A stretch of DNA of 64,000 nt from JAPLMW01 sp964619675 (GTDB lineage: Bacteria > Planctomycetota > Phycisphaerae > Sedimentisphaerales > UBA12454): the NCBI GenBank assembly GCA_964619675.1, contig CAZUEO010000005.1, positions 39,914-103,913 of the forward strand, given 5' to 3'. This document shows, one piece after another, positions 32,311 through 40,850 of the stretch. Numbering within the stretch: the first letter of the stretch is position 1; each line of letters starts with the position of its first letter. Made by a program: the position numbers and the translations under genes. Under the pieces are notes generated by a model. It was not told where the DNA came from. It made no database searches and saw only the letters and a program-made list of their open reading frames with translations.

Positions 32311-32763
32311 CTAACAATTTAACGCAAAAACGCTACTGCCATACCTTTTCAAAAAGAGTTTATGAAGCTGGCTTTGCAGCAGCAGGATGTCCACGGGCTT
32401 ATTTATCACGCTGAACACATCCAGCTCAAGCGCTTCCGACAACAGCTTTTGCTCAGCACTGTCTGCGATGAGAATACAAGGCAGCAGCGGAAATCCCGAG
32501 CGTATCATTTTTATTACCACCAGGCCGCTGAGCGCTTCGCAGTCCATATCAACGATGGCGGTATGTATCCGCCTGTGCTGCAGGGTGCTGAGGGCCTGGG
32601 CGGCATTTTTTACCAGCAATAGCTGGATGCCTCTTGAGTTGAATATCTGCCTTACAGCCTCCGGCCAAGCCCAACAGGCATCATTTATCAATACATTTAT
32701 GTCTGTAGTCACAATCTGTCTATAAAGAAACGTTACCTTGATAAAGTGCAAATAATGTGCCAC
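32311..32763 (-). CDS. Degenerate response-regulator receiver protein
   Basis: A protein of up to 150 residues with a CheY-like receiver fold. The phospho-acceptor position is kept (HTAIVDMDCEALSGL) and the Lys is in VINKPVD, but the paired acidic residues after the first strand are missing (VLINDACWAWPEAV). There is no output domain. The frame opens at GTG 32763; a GTG at the VTTDINVLI position is an alternative start, and neither has a clear ribosome-binding site. It lies 53 bp upstream of groES on the same strand. Phosphorylation is doubtful; it may act as a protein-interaction module. Confidence 0.6.
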   Translation of the reverse strand: MAHYLHFIKVTFLYRQIVTTDINVLINDACWAWPEAVRQIFNSRGIQLLLVKNAAQALSTLQHRRIHTAIVDMDCEALSGLVVIKMIRSGFPLLPCILIADSAEQKLLSEALELDVFSVINKPVDILLLQSQLHKLFLKRYGSSVFALNC

Positions 32764-32958
32764 AGGTTGAATAACGCAATATTAAATCGCAACTGTTTTA
32801 TAAATATAGACTTAAAAAACAGGACACGGAAAGGCTGCTTTATTTAATCTGCCCTTTTACTTTATTATCCGCCAGAATGACAGTTGCTCTTTTATAAGTC
32901 GAAAATCAGCAAAAAGTTAATAATACTAAGAATTTTTTTAATTTTATTAATTTTTAAC
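32764..32958. other. Divergent intergenic region, nothing specific
   Basis: An A/T-rich gap between minus-strand groES-side genes and the plus-strand CPBP operon. Apart from the promoter at its right end I see no feature in it. Confidence 0.4.
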
Positions 32959-32986
32959 TTGATATTATTAAAGTACAGGTTAATAT
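32959..32986 (+). promoter_or_regulatory. Promoter of the CPBP-DUF2089-YIP1 operon
   Basis: -35 TTGATA (32959-32964), 16-base spacer, -10 TAATAT (32981-32986), about 25 bases before the ATG at 33012, which has GGAAG upstream. Confidence 0.55.
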
Positions 32987-33011
32987 TAGTAAATATATAT
33001 GGAAGTATCCA

Positions 33012-33941
33012 ATGTATAAAAACATTAGAAAAGTCATTTTATTCGTCAGTTTAACTTTCTTCTTTAGTTGGTTTATGGCAATTTCGTTTTTTGCTTTTGG
33101 AGGCAAGTGGTTTACCCCTGCGCCGTTTGTGATAACTATTATCTATATGTTTATCCCAATGGTCATAGCCATTATTGTCCAGAAGTTTATCTACAAGGAA
33201 CCTCTGAAGAGACCTTTGGGGATTTCGTTTAAATTGAATCGTTGGTTCGTGGTCGCGTGGTTACTCCCCCCTATTATCGCTTTTGCCTCGCTGGGGGTTA
33301 GTTTACTTTTCCCTAACGTCCAATACTCTGCCGGAATGGAAAATTTCTTTGAAAGATTTGAATTTATGCTTACAGCGAAACAATTACAGCAAATGAAAAA
33401 CCAACTTGCCAACTCATTTATTCATCCAATTTGGATTGCCTTACTACAAGGACTTATAGCTGGAATTAGTGTCAATGCAATTGCCGGTTTTGGTGAAGAA
33501 TTGGGATGGAGAGGATTCCTCCAAAGAGAACTTGACTTTATGGGGTTTTGGAAGTCATCAATAGTTATTGGTGTTATCTGGGGGATATGGCATGCCCCAA
33601 TCATTCTCCATGGGCATAATTATCCTCAACATCCTTTCACTGGCGTAGTTATGATGATATTTTTCACTTTATTATGGTCGCCAATATTCAGCTATATCCG
33701 GCTTAAGGCGAATTCCGTCGTCGCCGCTGCTGTTTTCCATGGCTCGCTCAACGGCACTGCGGCATTGTCTTTGATGTTTACCGAGGGAGGCAATGATTTA
33801 ATCCTTGGTATTCCGGGATTGGCCGGGTTTATTGTTCTTATTGTTGTGAATATAGGTTTATTGCTGTTTGATTGTATGCTGGCTAAAAAATCTATTATGT
33901 TTAAAAAGCATGGTTTTCAAATAGAAAGGTCGGAGTTATGA
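33012..33941 (+). CDS. CPBP-family intramembrane metalloprotease
   Basis: A 309-residue multi-pass membrane protein of the CPBP (Abi/Rce1-like) family. The three active-site motifs are present: EELGWRG (EExxxR), IWGIWHAP (FxxxH-like) and HGSLNG, all in the second half. The family includes prenyl-protein proteases and bacteriocin self-immunity proteins; the substrate here is unknown. It overlaps the next gene by four bases (ATGA), so expression is coupled to DUF2089 and YIP1 proteins, suggesting a membrane-stress or protein-maturation module. Confidence 0.85.
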   Translation: MYKNIRKVILFVSLTFFFSWFMAISFFAFGGKWFTPAPFVITIIYMFIPMVIAIIVQKFIYKEPLKRPLGISFKLNRWFVVAWLLPPIIAFASLGVSLLFPNVQYSAGMENFFERFEFMLTAKQLQQMKNQLANSFIHPIWIALLQGLIAGISVNAIAGFGEELGWRGFLQRELDFMGFWKSSIVIGVIWGIWHAPIILHGHNYPQHPFTGVVMMIFFTLLWSPIFSYIRLKANSVVAAAVFHGSLNGTAALSLMFTEGGNDLILGIPGLAGFIVLIVVNIGLLLFDCMLAKKSIMFKKHGFQIERSEL

Positions 33942-34213
33942 AAAAATTACCAGCTATATGCCCTGCATGTCAGAACCAGCTAAATATCAAAAAGTTATCC
34001 TGCCAGAAATGCAGTACTGAGATAGAAGGGCTTTTTGAGCTGCCGCCTCTGGCCAGATTGTCTGTTGAAGACCAGGAGTTTACCCTGCAATTCGTCAAAT
34101 GCAGCGGGTCTTTGAAGGAAATGGCTCGACTGCTGAAACTAAGCTATCCGACCGTACGGAATCAGCTTGATAAGATAATTGAACAGATTAAGGATGTTGA
34201 AAATCAGGAATAA
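33938..34213 (+). CDS. DUF2089-family zinc-ribbon/HTH protein
   Basis: A 91-residue small protein. An N-terminal zinc ribbon (CPAC...CQKC) is followed by a helix-turn-helix-like segment (GSLKEMARLLKLSYPTVRNQ), the layout of the DUF2089 family, thought to be transcriptional regulators. It overlaps the protease gene by four bases and precedes the YIP1-like gene by 20, so it probably regulates its own operon. Confidence 0.82.
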   Translation: MKKLPAICPACQNQLNIKKLSCQKCSTEIEGLFELPPLARLSVEDQEFTLQFVKCSGSLKEMARLLKLSYPTVRNQLDKIIEQIKDVENQE

Positions 34214-34233
34214 GATTTTGGAAGGAAATAACA

Positions 34234-34884
34234 ATGGTTGATGACGAAATTGAGAGAGGAAATCAGCAGAAAAATGCACTGCAGCAGTGGCTGTTTAATC
34301 CGTTTCAGTTTATTGCCGGCGGCAGTGCATTGCTAATTGGTTTGGCAATTACTTTAATAACTGCGTATTTAGGCTCGTTGAGCAATACGCATTTTGACGG
34401 CGTATTGGATTTACACATCGGCAAAGCCGCACCATTATGGTTCTTTCTAACTGAGGTGTTAATCGACTGGCTTTGTATATCTGTGGTGCTGCTGATTGCC
34501 GGTTTTATCGTATCGCATTCGTCTTTTAGAATAATCGATGTTTTTAGTACACAGGCCTTGGCCAGAGCCCCTTATCTTTTTGCCGCCATAGCGGTGATGC
34601 CCAAAGGTTTTGTCAGATTTGCCGAATATCTGGCGTCCAAAGCTATGCAACAGGCGCCGACGAGCACGATTCAGAATAGCGACGCACTATTCTTTGTGCT
34701 TGGAACTGTCGTTGTTATTTTGATGCTCGTTTGGATGGTGACTTTGATGTACCGTGCCTATTCGGTGTCGTGCAATGTTAAAGGCGGCAGGGCTGTCGGC
34801 AGTTTCATTGCGGGTTTGATTATTGCGGAAATTTTGTCCAAGACAGCCATTTGGCAATTGGCTGTGCGGACGGGCCTGCTCTAA
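34234..34884 (+). CDS. YIP1-like integral membrane protein
   Basis: A 216-residue protein with about five membrane helices, resembling YIP1-domain proteins (WLFNPFQFIAGG at the start, AYSVSCNVKGGRAVGSFIAG near the end). In bacteria these are uncharacterised and often sit beside DUF2089 regulators, as here. It is the third gene of the CPBP operon, with GGAAGG upstream of the ATG. Confidence 0.7.
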   Translation: MVDDEIERGNQQKNALQQWLFNPFQFIAGGSALLIGLAITLITAYLGSLSNTHFDGVLDLHIGKAAPLWFFLTEVLIDWLCISVVLLIAGFIVSHSSFRIIDVFSTQALARAPYLFAAIAVMPKGFVRFAEYLASKAMQQAPTSTIQNSDALFFVLGTVVVILMLVWMVTLMYRAYSVSCNVKGGRAVGSFIAGLIIAEILSKTAIWQLAVRTGLL

Positions 34885-34895
34885 CAGTCTCAAGG

Positions 34896-34923
34896 TTGAT
34901 AATTATTTCTTACCTGCTATAAT
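34896..34923 (+). promoter_or_regulatory. Promoter of the UDP-sugar pyrophosphorylase gene
   Basis: -35 TTGATA (34896-34901), 16-base spacer, extended -10 TGCTATAAT (TATAAT at 34918-34923). The inverted repeat CAAGGTT (34891-34897) and AACCTTG (34928-34934) spans it and could be an operator. Confidence 0.65.
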
Positions 34924-34964
34924 CCTTAACCTTGTGCTTTCATTATTTTTAAGGTTAGGGAAAA

Positions 34965-36395
34965 ATGGAGTTTCAGCAACTATACGCAAAAGTCAGGCAA
35001 TTACTGGATAAATATAATCAGAGCCATCTGCTGACATTTTGGTCTGAATTAGATGAAAAGCAGCAGCATAATCTGCTTACTCAGATTGAGCAGTTGGAAT
35101 TTGACCGAATTGAGGAGAAAATCAATCAATATATCAAAAATCCTGTTTCTCGTGGGTCGTCCGGAGATTTTTCCGCAGCCCCCGCGTATTCTGCCTTGCC
35201 GAAAACAGCACAGCAGAAGGAAAAATACGGCATTGCAAAGCAGCTCGGCATGGAATTAATATCAAGCGGCAAGGTCGCTGCCTTTGTCGTTGCCGGCGGA
35301 CAGGGTACGAGACTTGGGTTCGATGTGCCAAAGGGAGATTTTGCAATCAGCCCTGTCAAAAACAAAACTTTGTTTCGGCTCTTTGCCGAGCAGATTGCGG
35401 CGGCAGGCAAAAAATTCAATTTTCAGCCGAGATGGTATGTAATGACAAGCCCTCTTAATCACGCGCAGACGCTGGAGATTTTCAGACGGAATGATTTTTA
35501 CGGTTTTAAGCCTGAGGATGTTTTTATTTTTCAGCAGGGCATCGAAGTAAATTTTTCAATGGATGGTAAAATTTTGCTGGCTGAAAAAGGCGCTTTATCC
35601 GCATCTCCCGATGGCCATGGCGGCAGTTTGAAGGCTCTTTACCAAAGCGGTGCCGCTGCCGATATGAAAAGGTGCGGTATTGATTACATCAGCTATTTTC
35701 AGGTTGATAATCCTTTGATTAATATTTTTGACCCGCTCTTTATCGGGCTGCACGTGATGGATAAAGCCGAGATGTCGTCGAAGGCTCTCGCAAAAGCAGG
35801 ACCATTTGAAAGGGTCGGCAGTTTTTATCAGGTTGACGGGAAAATCAGGGTGATTGAGTACAGCGACCTGCGCAAGGAGCTTGCGGAAAAGAAAAATCCT
35901 GACGGTTCACTGGTTTTTTCGCTTGGCAGTATTGCGATTCACATAATAAATCGTTCTTTTGTTGAGCGGCTTAACATAAAAGGTTTTGCCCTGCCCTATC
36001 ATAGAGCGGTCAAAAAAATACCTTATATTGATTTGCGGACCGGCAGGGCAGTCGAACCTCAAAAGCCCAACGGTGTTAAACTTGAGACATTTGTGTTTGA
36101 TGCCCTGTCTCTTGCTCAAAGGTCCGTCATTCTCAAAATATCCCGCAGTGAAGAATTCGCACCGGTGAAAAATGCCGTCGGCACTGACAGTCCGCAGGTA
36201 GCGAAGAAAATGATGACAGCCCGTGCAGCATCATGGCTGATGCAGGCAGGCATAAAAGTTCCCGCCAAGCCTGACGGCTCAATAGATTGCAGAATTGAAA
36301 TCTCGCCGTTTTTTGCGGTGTGTGAGGAGGATGTTTTGGAAAAGAAAGACAAAGTCGGCCTGATTAAGCCGGGCGATGCGATTTATCTGGAATAG
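34965..36395 (+). CDS. UDP-N-acetylhexosamine pyrophosphorylase (UAP1-type)
   Basis: A 476-residue UDPGP-family nucleotidyltransferase, closer to eukaryotic UAP1/AGX than to bacterial GlmU. The uridine-binding loop is VAGGQGTRLGFDVPKGDFAI (about residues 108-127), with SPDGHGG and FQVDNPL further on. It should join UTP with GlcNAc-1-P or another hexose-1-P, supplying sugar nucleotides for the cell envelope. UTP-glucose-1-P activity cannot be excluded from sequence. It begins at ATG 34965 after TTAGGGAAAA and has its own strong promoter. Confidence 0.85.
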   Translation: MEFQQLYAKVRQLLDKYNQSHLLTFWSELDEKQQHNLLTQIEQLEFDRIEEKINQYIKNPVSRGSSGDFSAAPAYSALPKTAQQKEKYGIAKQLGMELISSGKVAAFVVAGGQGTRLGFDVPKGDFAISPVKNKTLFRLFAEQIAAAGKKFNFQPRWYVMTSPLNHAQTLEIFRRNDFYGFKPEDVFIFQQGIEVNFSMDGKILLAEKGALSASPDGHGGSLKALYQSGAAADMKRCGIDYISYFQVDNPLINIFDPLFIGLHVMDKAEMSSKALAKAGPFERVGSFYQVDGKIRVIEYSDLRKELAEKKNPDGSLVFSLGSIAIHIINRSFVERLNIKGFALPYHRAVKKIPYIDLRTGRAVEPQKPNGVKLETFVFDALSLAQRSVILKISRSEEFAPVKNAVGTDSPQVAKKMMTARAASWLMQAGIKVPAKPDGSIDCRIEISPFFAVCEEDVLEKKDKVGLIKPGDAIYLE

Positions 36396-36408
36396 GCAGG
36401 AGACGGTT

Positions 36409-36867
36409 CTACTTTTGGAAGTGTTCCTGCAGCCATTGAAATTCCTGCTGTTTCTGTTGCGCTGTGAGGGTTTGCTCGAACTGTTTTTTGTTCATCCATT
36501 CAATTTCGCCGCTGAGCCACAGCACGATGCTGCCGGCCTTTACGAATCCTCTGTAGTTTTTTTCTGAATATGCGAGAATTGTGCTGTTGGGCTCAGAGCC
36601 GAGCTCTATCCAGGGAGCCCTGTAGTAAAGACCGGAGAGTCTGACCGCACCGATTTGATCTATGTATTGTTTTACGTAGTTCTCCGGCGGTAATGAACCG
36701 CGGGTTTTTCGGTATCGCAGGACTTCTGCGCTGACCAGCTCCATTGCACGCATGGCCTCGGAACGGTTGATTGCGTTTTTAATGTTTGCAAAACTGACCA
36801 CCATAGCTACGGTAAAGACCACAACTGTAACGATATTGGCAACAAGTTTTTTCTGCTGTGTGTTCAA
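36409..36867 (-). CDS. Single-pass membrane protein of unknown function
   Basis: A 152-residue protein with one N-terminal membrane helix (VVVFTVAMVVSFANI) and an extracytoplasmic domain that reads like a small globular fold; AMELVSAEVLRYRKTRGSLP faintly resembles pseudopilin stalks, but there is no prepilin cleavage site. It starts at TTG 36867 with AAGGTGG seven bases upstream; no ATG is available. It follows the RNase H-PurN gene by 14 bp. Confidence 0.65.
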   Translation of the reverse strand: MNTQQKKLVANIVTVVVFTVAMVVSFANIKNAINRSEAMRAMELVSAEVLRYRKTRGSLPPENYVKQYIDQIGAVRLSGLYYRAPWIELGSEPNSTILAYSEKNYRGFVKAGSIVLWLSGEIEWMNKKQFEQTLTAQQKQQEFQWLQEHFQK

Positions 36868-36881
36868 TGCAATTCCACCTT

Positions 36882-37928
36882 TTATTTAATAATTGCTCTG
36901 CTGTTTTTTACACTTATTTTTCCCTGCGAGAACAATTTTATTGCCTCTGGATATGCGATACATTCCTGCTCGAAGACTCTTGCAGCGAGCGTGTCGGGGT
37001 TATCATCCTGTCTGACAGGGCAGCATCGCTGAAGGATAATAGGTCCTTTGTCATATTCGTTTGTACAAAAGTGTACTGTGCAGCCGCTGACTTTGCAACC
37101 GGCTTTTAAGACTGCTTCGTGCACATGATGGCCCCACATACCCTGTCCGCCGAATGACGGCAGAAGGGCGGGATGAATGTTCATTACGCGGTTTTCAAAT
37201 TCAGCGGGGATTTTCCACAGGCACAGCCAGCCGGCCTGGATGACAAGGTCAACTCTCGCATCAAGAAGGGTTTTTCCTGTCTGCTGACTGAAGCTGTCGA
37301 TGTCGGGAAAATCTTTTTTCCGGATAATTTTAAGATTGAGTCCTGCGGCTTTTGCCTTTTCGGCACCTGCAACGTCTGACCTTGAAGAGATAACAACCGC
37401 TATTTCAGCGTCAAGCTGCTTTTGCTTTATCTGCTCGAGGATATTTATCATAGTTCTTCCTGAGCCGCTGAGAAGGATGCCCAGCCGCAGGTGCTTTGTC
37501 TTTTCATTTTTTTGTTCGATGTCGCCGGCTGTATCGATGGCGCGGTTTACCAGCCTGTCGGCAGGTTTGTTTTTTTCCCGCGGGATATAATTTATCTGCC
37601 AGCTTTGGAACTTTTCAAGGCCGTCGAGGCACTGTTTGAAAATCTGCCGTAAATTATCGTTTTTGACTTTGTAGTCGCCATTGAGCTGTTTTACCATTAG
37701 TTCGCTGTCGCTGAAGATTTTCAGGGTCTCTGCGCCGATGGATTTTGCCTTTTCAATAGCGTTTGCAAGTGCGGTATATTCTGCGATGTTGTTCGTGGCG
37801 ACAGGCAGAAATTTTGCCTGTGCGCAAAGCTCACTGCCGTTTTCATCCAGCAGGATGAACGCCGCTGCGGCGGGACCGGGATTTCCTCTGCTTCCGCCGT
37901 CAGTGTAGATGGTTATCGTCTGGGCCAA
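36882..37928 (-). CDS. RNase H domain fused to PurN formyltransferase
   Basis: A 348-residue fusion. Residues 1-135 are an RNase H fold with the acidic residues in place: TDGGSRGNPGP, NNIAEYTAL, FSDSELMV and KNKPADRLVN. Residues about 148-348 are phosphoribosylglycinamide formyltransferase (PurN): LGILLSGSGRTMINI, MNIHPALLPSF with the catalytic Asn-His pair, and NEYDKGPIILQ with the active Asp. The two activities, RNA-DNA hybrid cleavage and purine synthesis, are not known to be linked. No stop or internal ribosome-binding site separates them. It lies one base downstream of a zinc-ribbon coiled-coil protein. Confidence 0.88.
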   Translation of the reverse strand: MAQTITIYTDGGSRGNPGPAAAAFILLDENGSELCAQAKFLPVATNNIAEYTALANAIEKAKSIGAETLKIFSDSELMVKQLNGDYKVKNDNLRQIFKQCLDGLEKFQSWQINYIPREKNKPADRLVNRAIDTAGDIEQKNEKTKHLRLGILLSGSGRTMINILEQIKQKQLDAEIAVVISSRSDVAGAEKAKAAGLNLKIIRKKDFPDIDSFSQQTGKTLLDARVDLVIQAGWLCLWKIPAEFENRVMNIHPALLPSFGGQGMWGHHVHEAVLKAGCKVSGCTVHFCTNEYDKGPIILQRCCPVRQDDNPDTLAARVFEQECIAYPEAIKLFSQGKISVKNSRAIIK

Positions 37929-37929
37929 A

Positions 37930-38667
37930 CTATGGGTTCTCCGCCTCTTTTAAGTATAAAATGCGGGTACAGTTTGGACATCTGATAATTTCATCGCGGC
38001 TCAGAAGGGTATTTGCCGTCTCTGTTGTCAGGCTCATAAAACATCCGCCGCAGGTGTAAACCCCGCTTCTGTTGTCCCGTATTTCGATTTCCGCGAGGGC
38101 TTCTCCATCGTAAGTTTCTGCGACTCTCCTGAATATTTCGAGGGCTTCGGTGCTGACCTGGGAAGCAGCTTTTTGCCACTGTTGGTCGATTTCGGCAATT
38201 TCAGCTTCATATTTTTTTGCAAGCTCGTCGGTCTGTTTTCTGGTTTCGTTAAGCTCGGTTTTTCCCTGCTCGAGCTGCTGTTGTATTTGGTCGCATTGCT
38301 GCTGGTCTGTGTCGATATTTTTCATTAGTTCCAGTGTTTGTGTCTCGATTTTGCTGCTGTCTGCCTTTGTTGTATTAAGCTCTGTCAGTATCGCGGCGTA
38401 TTCTTTATTGCTTTTTGCGTTATTTAATGCCGCCCGATACTTTGCGAGGGTCTGGTCTGCACCTTTTAGTTCCAGTTCCAGCCTGTCTGCCTGGATTCGT
38501 GTGAGTTGTATCTCTTCTTTTTTGGCGTCGAGTGAGTTTTGGAGTGTTCGAAGCTGGTTTTCCTTTATGATGACATTTCTTCGGCATCGGGCAAGTTTGG
38601 CCTTTGCCGCTCTTAAATTGCTTTCGACACTTTGAAGTTTTACCAGAGCATTAAGTACCGTTCCCAT
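37930..38667 (-). CDS. Coiled-coil C4 zinc-ribbon protein
   Basis: A 245-residue protein: residues 1-180 are a long coiled coil, and the C-terminus is a C4 zinc ribbon (CGGCFMSL and RCPNCTRILY). This is the DUF164/zf-RING_7 layout (CdsZ-like), found in many bacteria; some members bind proteins or nucleic acids. The gene precedes the RNase H-PurN gene by one base and has no membrane or secretion signal. Confidence 0.85.
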   Translation of the reverse strand: MGTVLNALVKLQSVESNLRAAKAKLARCRRNVIIKENQLRTLQNSLDAKKEEIQLTRIQADRLELELKGADQTLAKYRAALNNAKSNKEYAAILTELNTTKADSSKIETQTLELMKNIDTDQQQCDQIQQQLEQGKTELNETRKQTDELAKKYEAEIAEIDQQWQKAASQVSTEALEIFRRVAETYDGEALAEIEIRDNRSGVYTCGGCFMSLTTETANTLLSRDEIIRCPNCTRILYLKEAENP

Positions 38668-38813
38668 CTACGCTCCTTTGGACCCTGTGCGAATATTCTG
38701 AACACCTTATTATGAACAGTTAGCCTTAATCTTCAACAAAAATTTTGATTTTTTATTTCAATTGATGCAATATACTTGTAACTTTTCGTCAGGAAGCTGT
38801 TAAGGAGTCAGTT

Positions 38814-40010
38814 TTGAAACCCCAGCTTGTATCACCGGCAGGTACTTATGAAAAGCTCATCTGGGCTGTCCGATATGGCGCAGATGCGGTCTATTTCGGT
38901 ACGGAATTTGGTTCGTTGCGGGCATTTGCAGGTAATTTTACGCTCGATGAGGCGGCAAAAGGCCTTGAATTTCTCCACAAAAACGGCAAAAAAGGCTATG
39001 TTGCGCTCAATATTTATCCGTTTAGCGATGAGTACGACAAATTACTCGATATTGCCGGCAAACTTGAGGATATGAACGCGGATGCCTTGATTGTCTCCGA
39101 TATAGGTCTTATTTTTGAACTCCGAAGAGCGGGGGTAAAAACTCCGATTCATATCAGCACGCAGGCCAATACCACAAGCAGTCAAACCGTTCTTGCTTAC
39201 AGCCGGCTCGGTGCGGTACGCGTGAACCTTGCCAGGGAGCTTAGTCTTGAACGGATAAAACAGGTATGTAAAGATACCGGACAGGCAGGTATCGGGATTG
39301 AGGTTTTTATTCACGGGGCGGTTTGTTTTTCTTATTCAGGCAGATGTGCCATAAGCGACTATCTGACAGGTCGCAAAGCCAACAGAGGTGAGTGTACCCA
39401 TCCGTGCCGGTGGGAGTATTACCTGGTTGAGGAAAAAAGGCCTGGTGAATATTTTCCTGTTTTCGAAGATGAAAGGGGACAATATATATTCAATTCTAAA
39501 GACCTTGCGTTGTTTGAATTTATTGAGCCTCTCGCACAGGCCGGGGTTTCATCGTTTAAAATTGAAGGCAGAATGAAGTCAGTGCATTATATCGCATCTG
39601 TTGTTTCGCTTTACAGGCAGCTTATCGACGGCAGGAAAATCAGCGCTGAAGAATGCCTGCAGCTTTTAAGCAGGGTAAAAAACAGGGGCTATTCAGCCGG
39701 TTTTATGAAAGGCTCGATTAAGCCTGCTGATTACAGCTATGAAAAAAGCCTGTCGAACAGCGGAGCAACGTTTACGGGCGATGTTACTGATGAAAACGCA
39801 GATGACACTATCTGTTTTGTACGTAATAAGATTTTCGCAGGCGAAACGCTCGAAGTTTTAACGCCGACAGGAGATATTTTTGAAATTACGGTGTCAAATC
39901 CCCTAAAAACCGTTGAAGGCGAGTTAACGGAATTTGTCAACAATCCGCAAAAGATTATTCTCGAGCAGAAACTGCCTGCCTATTCGATTTTGCGCAGAGT
40001 TGAGAAATGA
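38814..40010 (+). CDS. Peptidase U32-family protein
   Basis: A 398-residue member of the U32 family (RlhA/TrhP/YegQ-like), several of which hydroxylate RNA bases rather than cut protein. The signature region GRCAISDYLTGRKANRGEC with CTHPCRWEY holds the cysteines that may bind an iron-sulfur cluster, and N-terminal SPAGTYEKL and GADAVYFGTEFGSLR are typical. It starts at TTG 38814, with AAGGAG six bases before; there is no better ATG. Whether the target is tRNA or 23S rRNA is unknown. Confidence 0.85.
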   Translation: MKPQLVSPAGTYEKLIWAVRYGADAVYFGTEFGSLRAFAGNFTLDEAAKGLEFLHKNGKKGYVALNIYPFSDEYDKLLDIAGKLEDMNADALIVSDIGLIFELRRAGVKTPIHISTQANTTSSQTVLAYSRLGAVRVNLARELSLERIKQVCKDTGQAGIGIEVFIHGAVCFSYSGRCAISDYLTGRKANRGECTHPCRWEYYLVEEKRPGEYFPVFEDERGQYIFNSKDLALFEFIEPLAQAGVSSFKIEGRMKSVHYIASVVSLYRQLIDGRKISAEECLQLLSRVKNRGYSAGFMKGSIKPADYSYEKSLSNSGATFTGDVTDENADDTICFVRNKIFAGETLEVLTPTGDIFEITVSNPLKTVEGELTEFVNNPQKIILEQKLPAYSILRRVEK

Positions 40011-40035
40011 AAGACCCCTGCCAATTCAACAGGGA

Positions 40036-40848
40036 CTAAAATTCTTTTGCGAGCATAACGCCTGCGGTAGGGCCTTCACTGTGCGGGGCGATGAGCGGTA
40101 CAATCTGAAAACCTGCTATTTCAAGTCTTTTGTGTTCGCCGGCAATTGCGTGACCGACGACGTAGCCGAGCACACCGCCGAAAAGAACGTCGCTTGCCCA
40201 GTGGTCGCCTGAGTCCATCATCCGATAGCCGACAAAGCCTGCAAGCAGATATGCCGGTATTCCAACGTTCGGGCCGTAAAATTCATCCAGCACAGATGCG
40301 ACGCAAAAAGAGCTTGCGGTATGACCGCTCGGCCAGGCAAGGTCTTTGCCGTTTGGAGTATGATTATTGACAATACCTTTGAGTATCAATGTTGTCGCGC
40401 CGGTAACGGCCAAAGCTCTCATCATTACCCAGCTTCGCTGGATATTTAAATCGTCTTTTTTGTTTGCAGCCATCCAGTACCATATTCCCGTAGCGGCAAA
40501 ATGAATGCCGGGACTGCCCGCTATATCAGTGATATTATCCAGGTCCTTCGGCAGCGAACGATGGTCTTCGAAATTGTTGGCAATTTTATCATCGGCGCCG
40601 GAGTCATGCAGTGCGATGCTTCCGCCGGCGGCCATAAGTATAAGCATCAGGTTGTTGCTGTTGAAATATGTTTTTTGCGCATCGCTGAAAGCGACTTTCG
40701 GAAACGCTTTGGCGTCTTTCCAAAAGTTACCTGTCGCCGGGGTTGGTGCGTTTATATCGTTTATGTCGTTTATGTCATTAGGTTCAGCGGCAAAAATGAA
40801 AGAAACGAAGTTAATAAGGAAAATGAAAGAAATAATTTTAAGTTTCAT
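40036..40848 (-). CDS. PAP2-family lipid phosphatase
   Basis: A 270-residue secreted or membrane-bound PAP2 phosphatase, expected to dephosphorylate lipid-linked phosphates. After a signal peptide (MKLKIISFIFLI...FAA) come the active-site parts: LKGIVNNHTPNG (first motif, with His in place of the usual Arg), WPSGHTASS and GDHWASD. Near residues 25-36 is an NDINDINDIN stretch encoded by a 9-bp tandem repeat. ATG 40848 is chosen for the signal peptide. The gene begins two bases after the guaA stop, so it shares the guaA transcript. Confidence 0.83.
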   Translation of the reverse strand: MKLKIISFIFLINFVSFIFAAEPNDINDINDINAPTPATGNFWKDAKAFPKVAFSDAQKTYFNSNNLMLILMAAGGSIALHDSGADDKIANNFEDHRSLPKDLDNITDIAGSPGIHFAATGIWYWMAANKKDDLNIQRSWVMMRALAVTGATTLILKGIVNNHTPNGKDLAWPSGHTASSFCVASVLDEFYGPNVGIPAYLLAGFVGYRMMDSGDHWASDVLFGGVLGYVVGHAIAGEHKRLEIAGFQIVPLIAPHSEGPTAGVMLAKEF

Positions 40849-40850
40849 AA

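Noticed and set aside
38745..38776. Promoter for the U32 gene (TTGATT...TATACT)
   Set aside because: The spacer would be 20 bases and no better -35 box fits.
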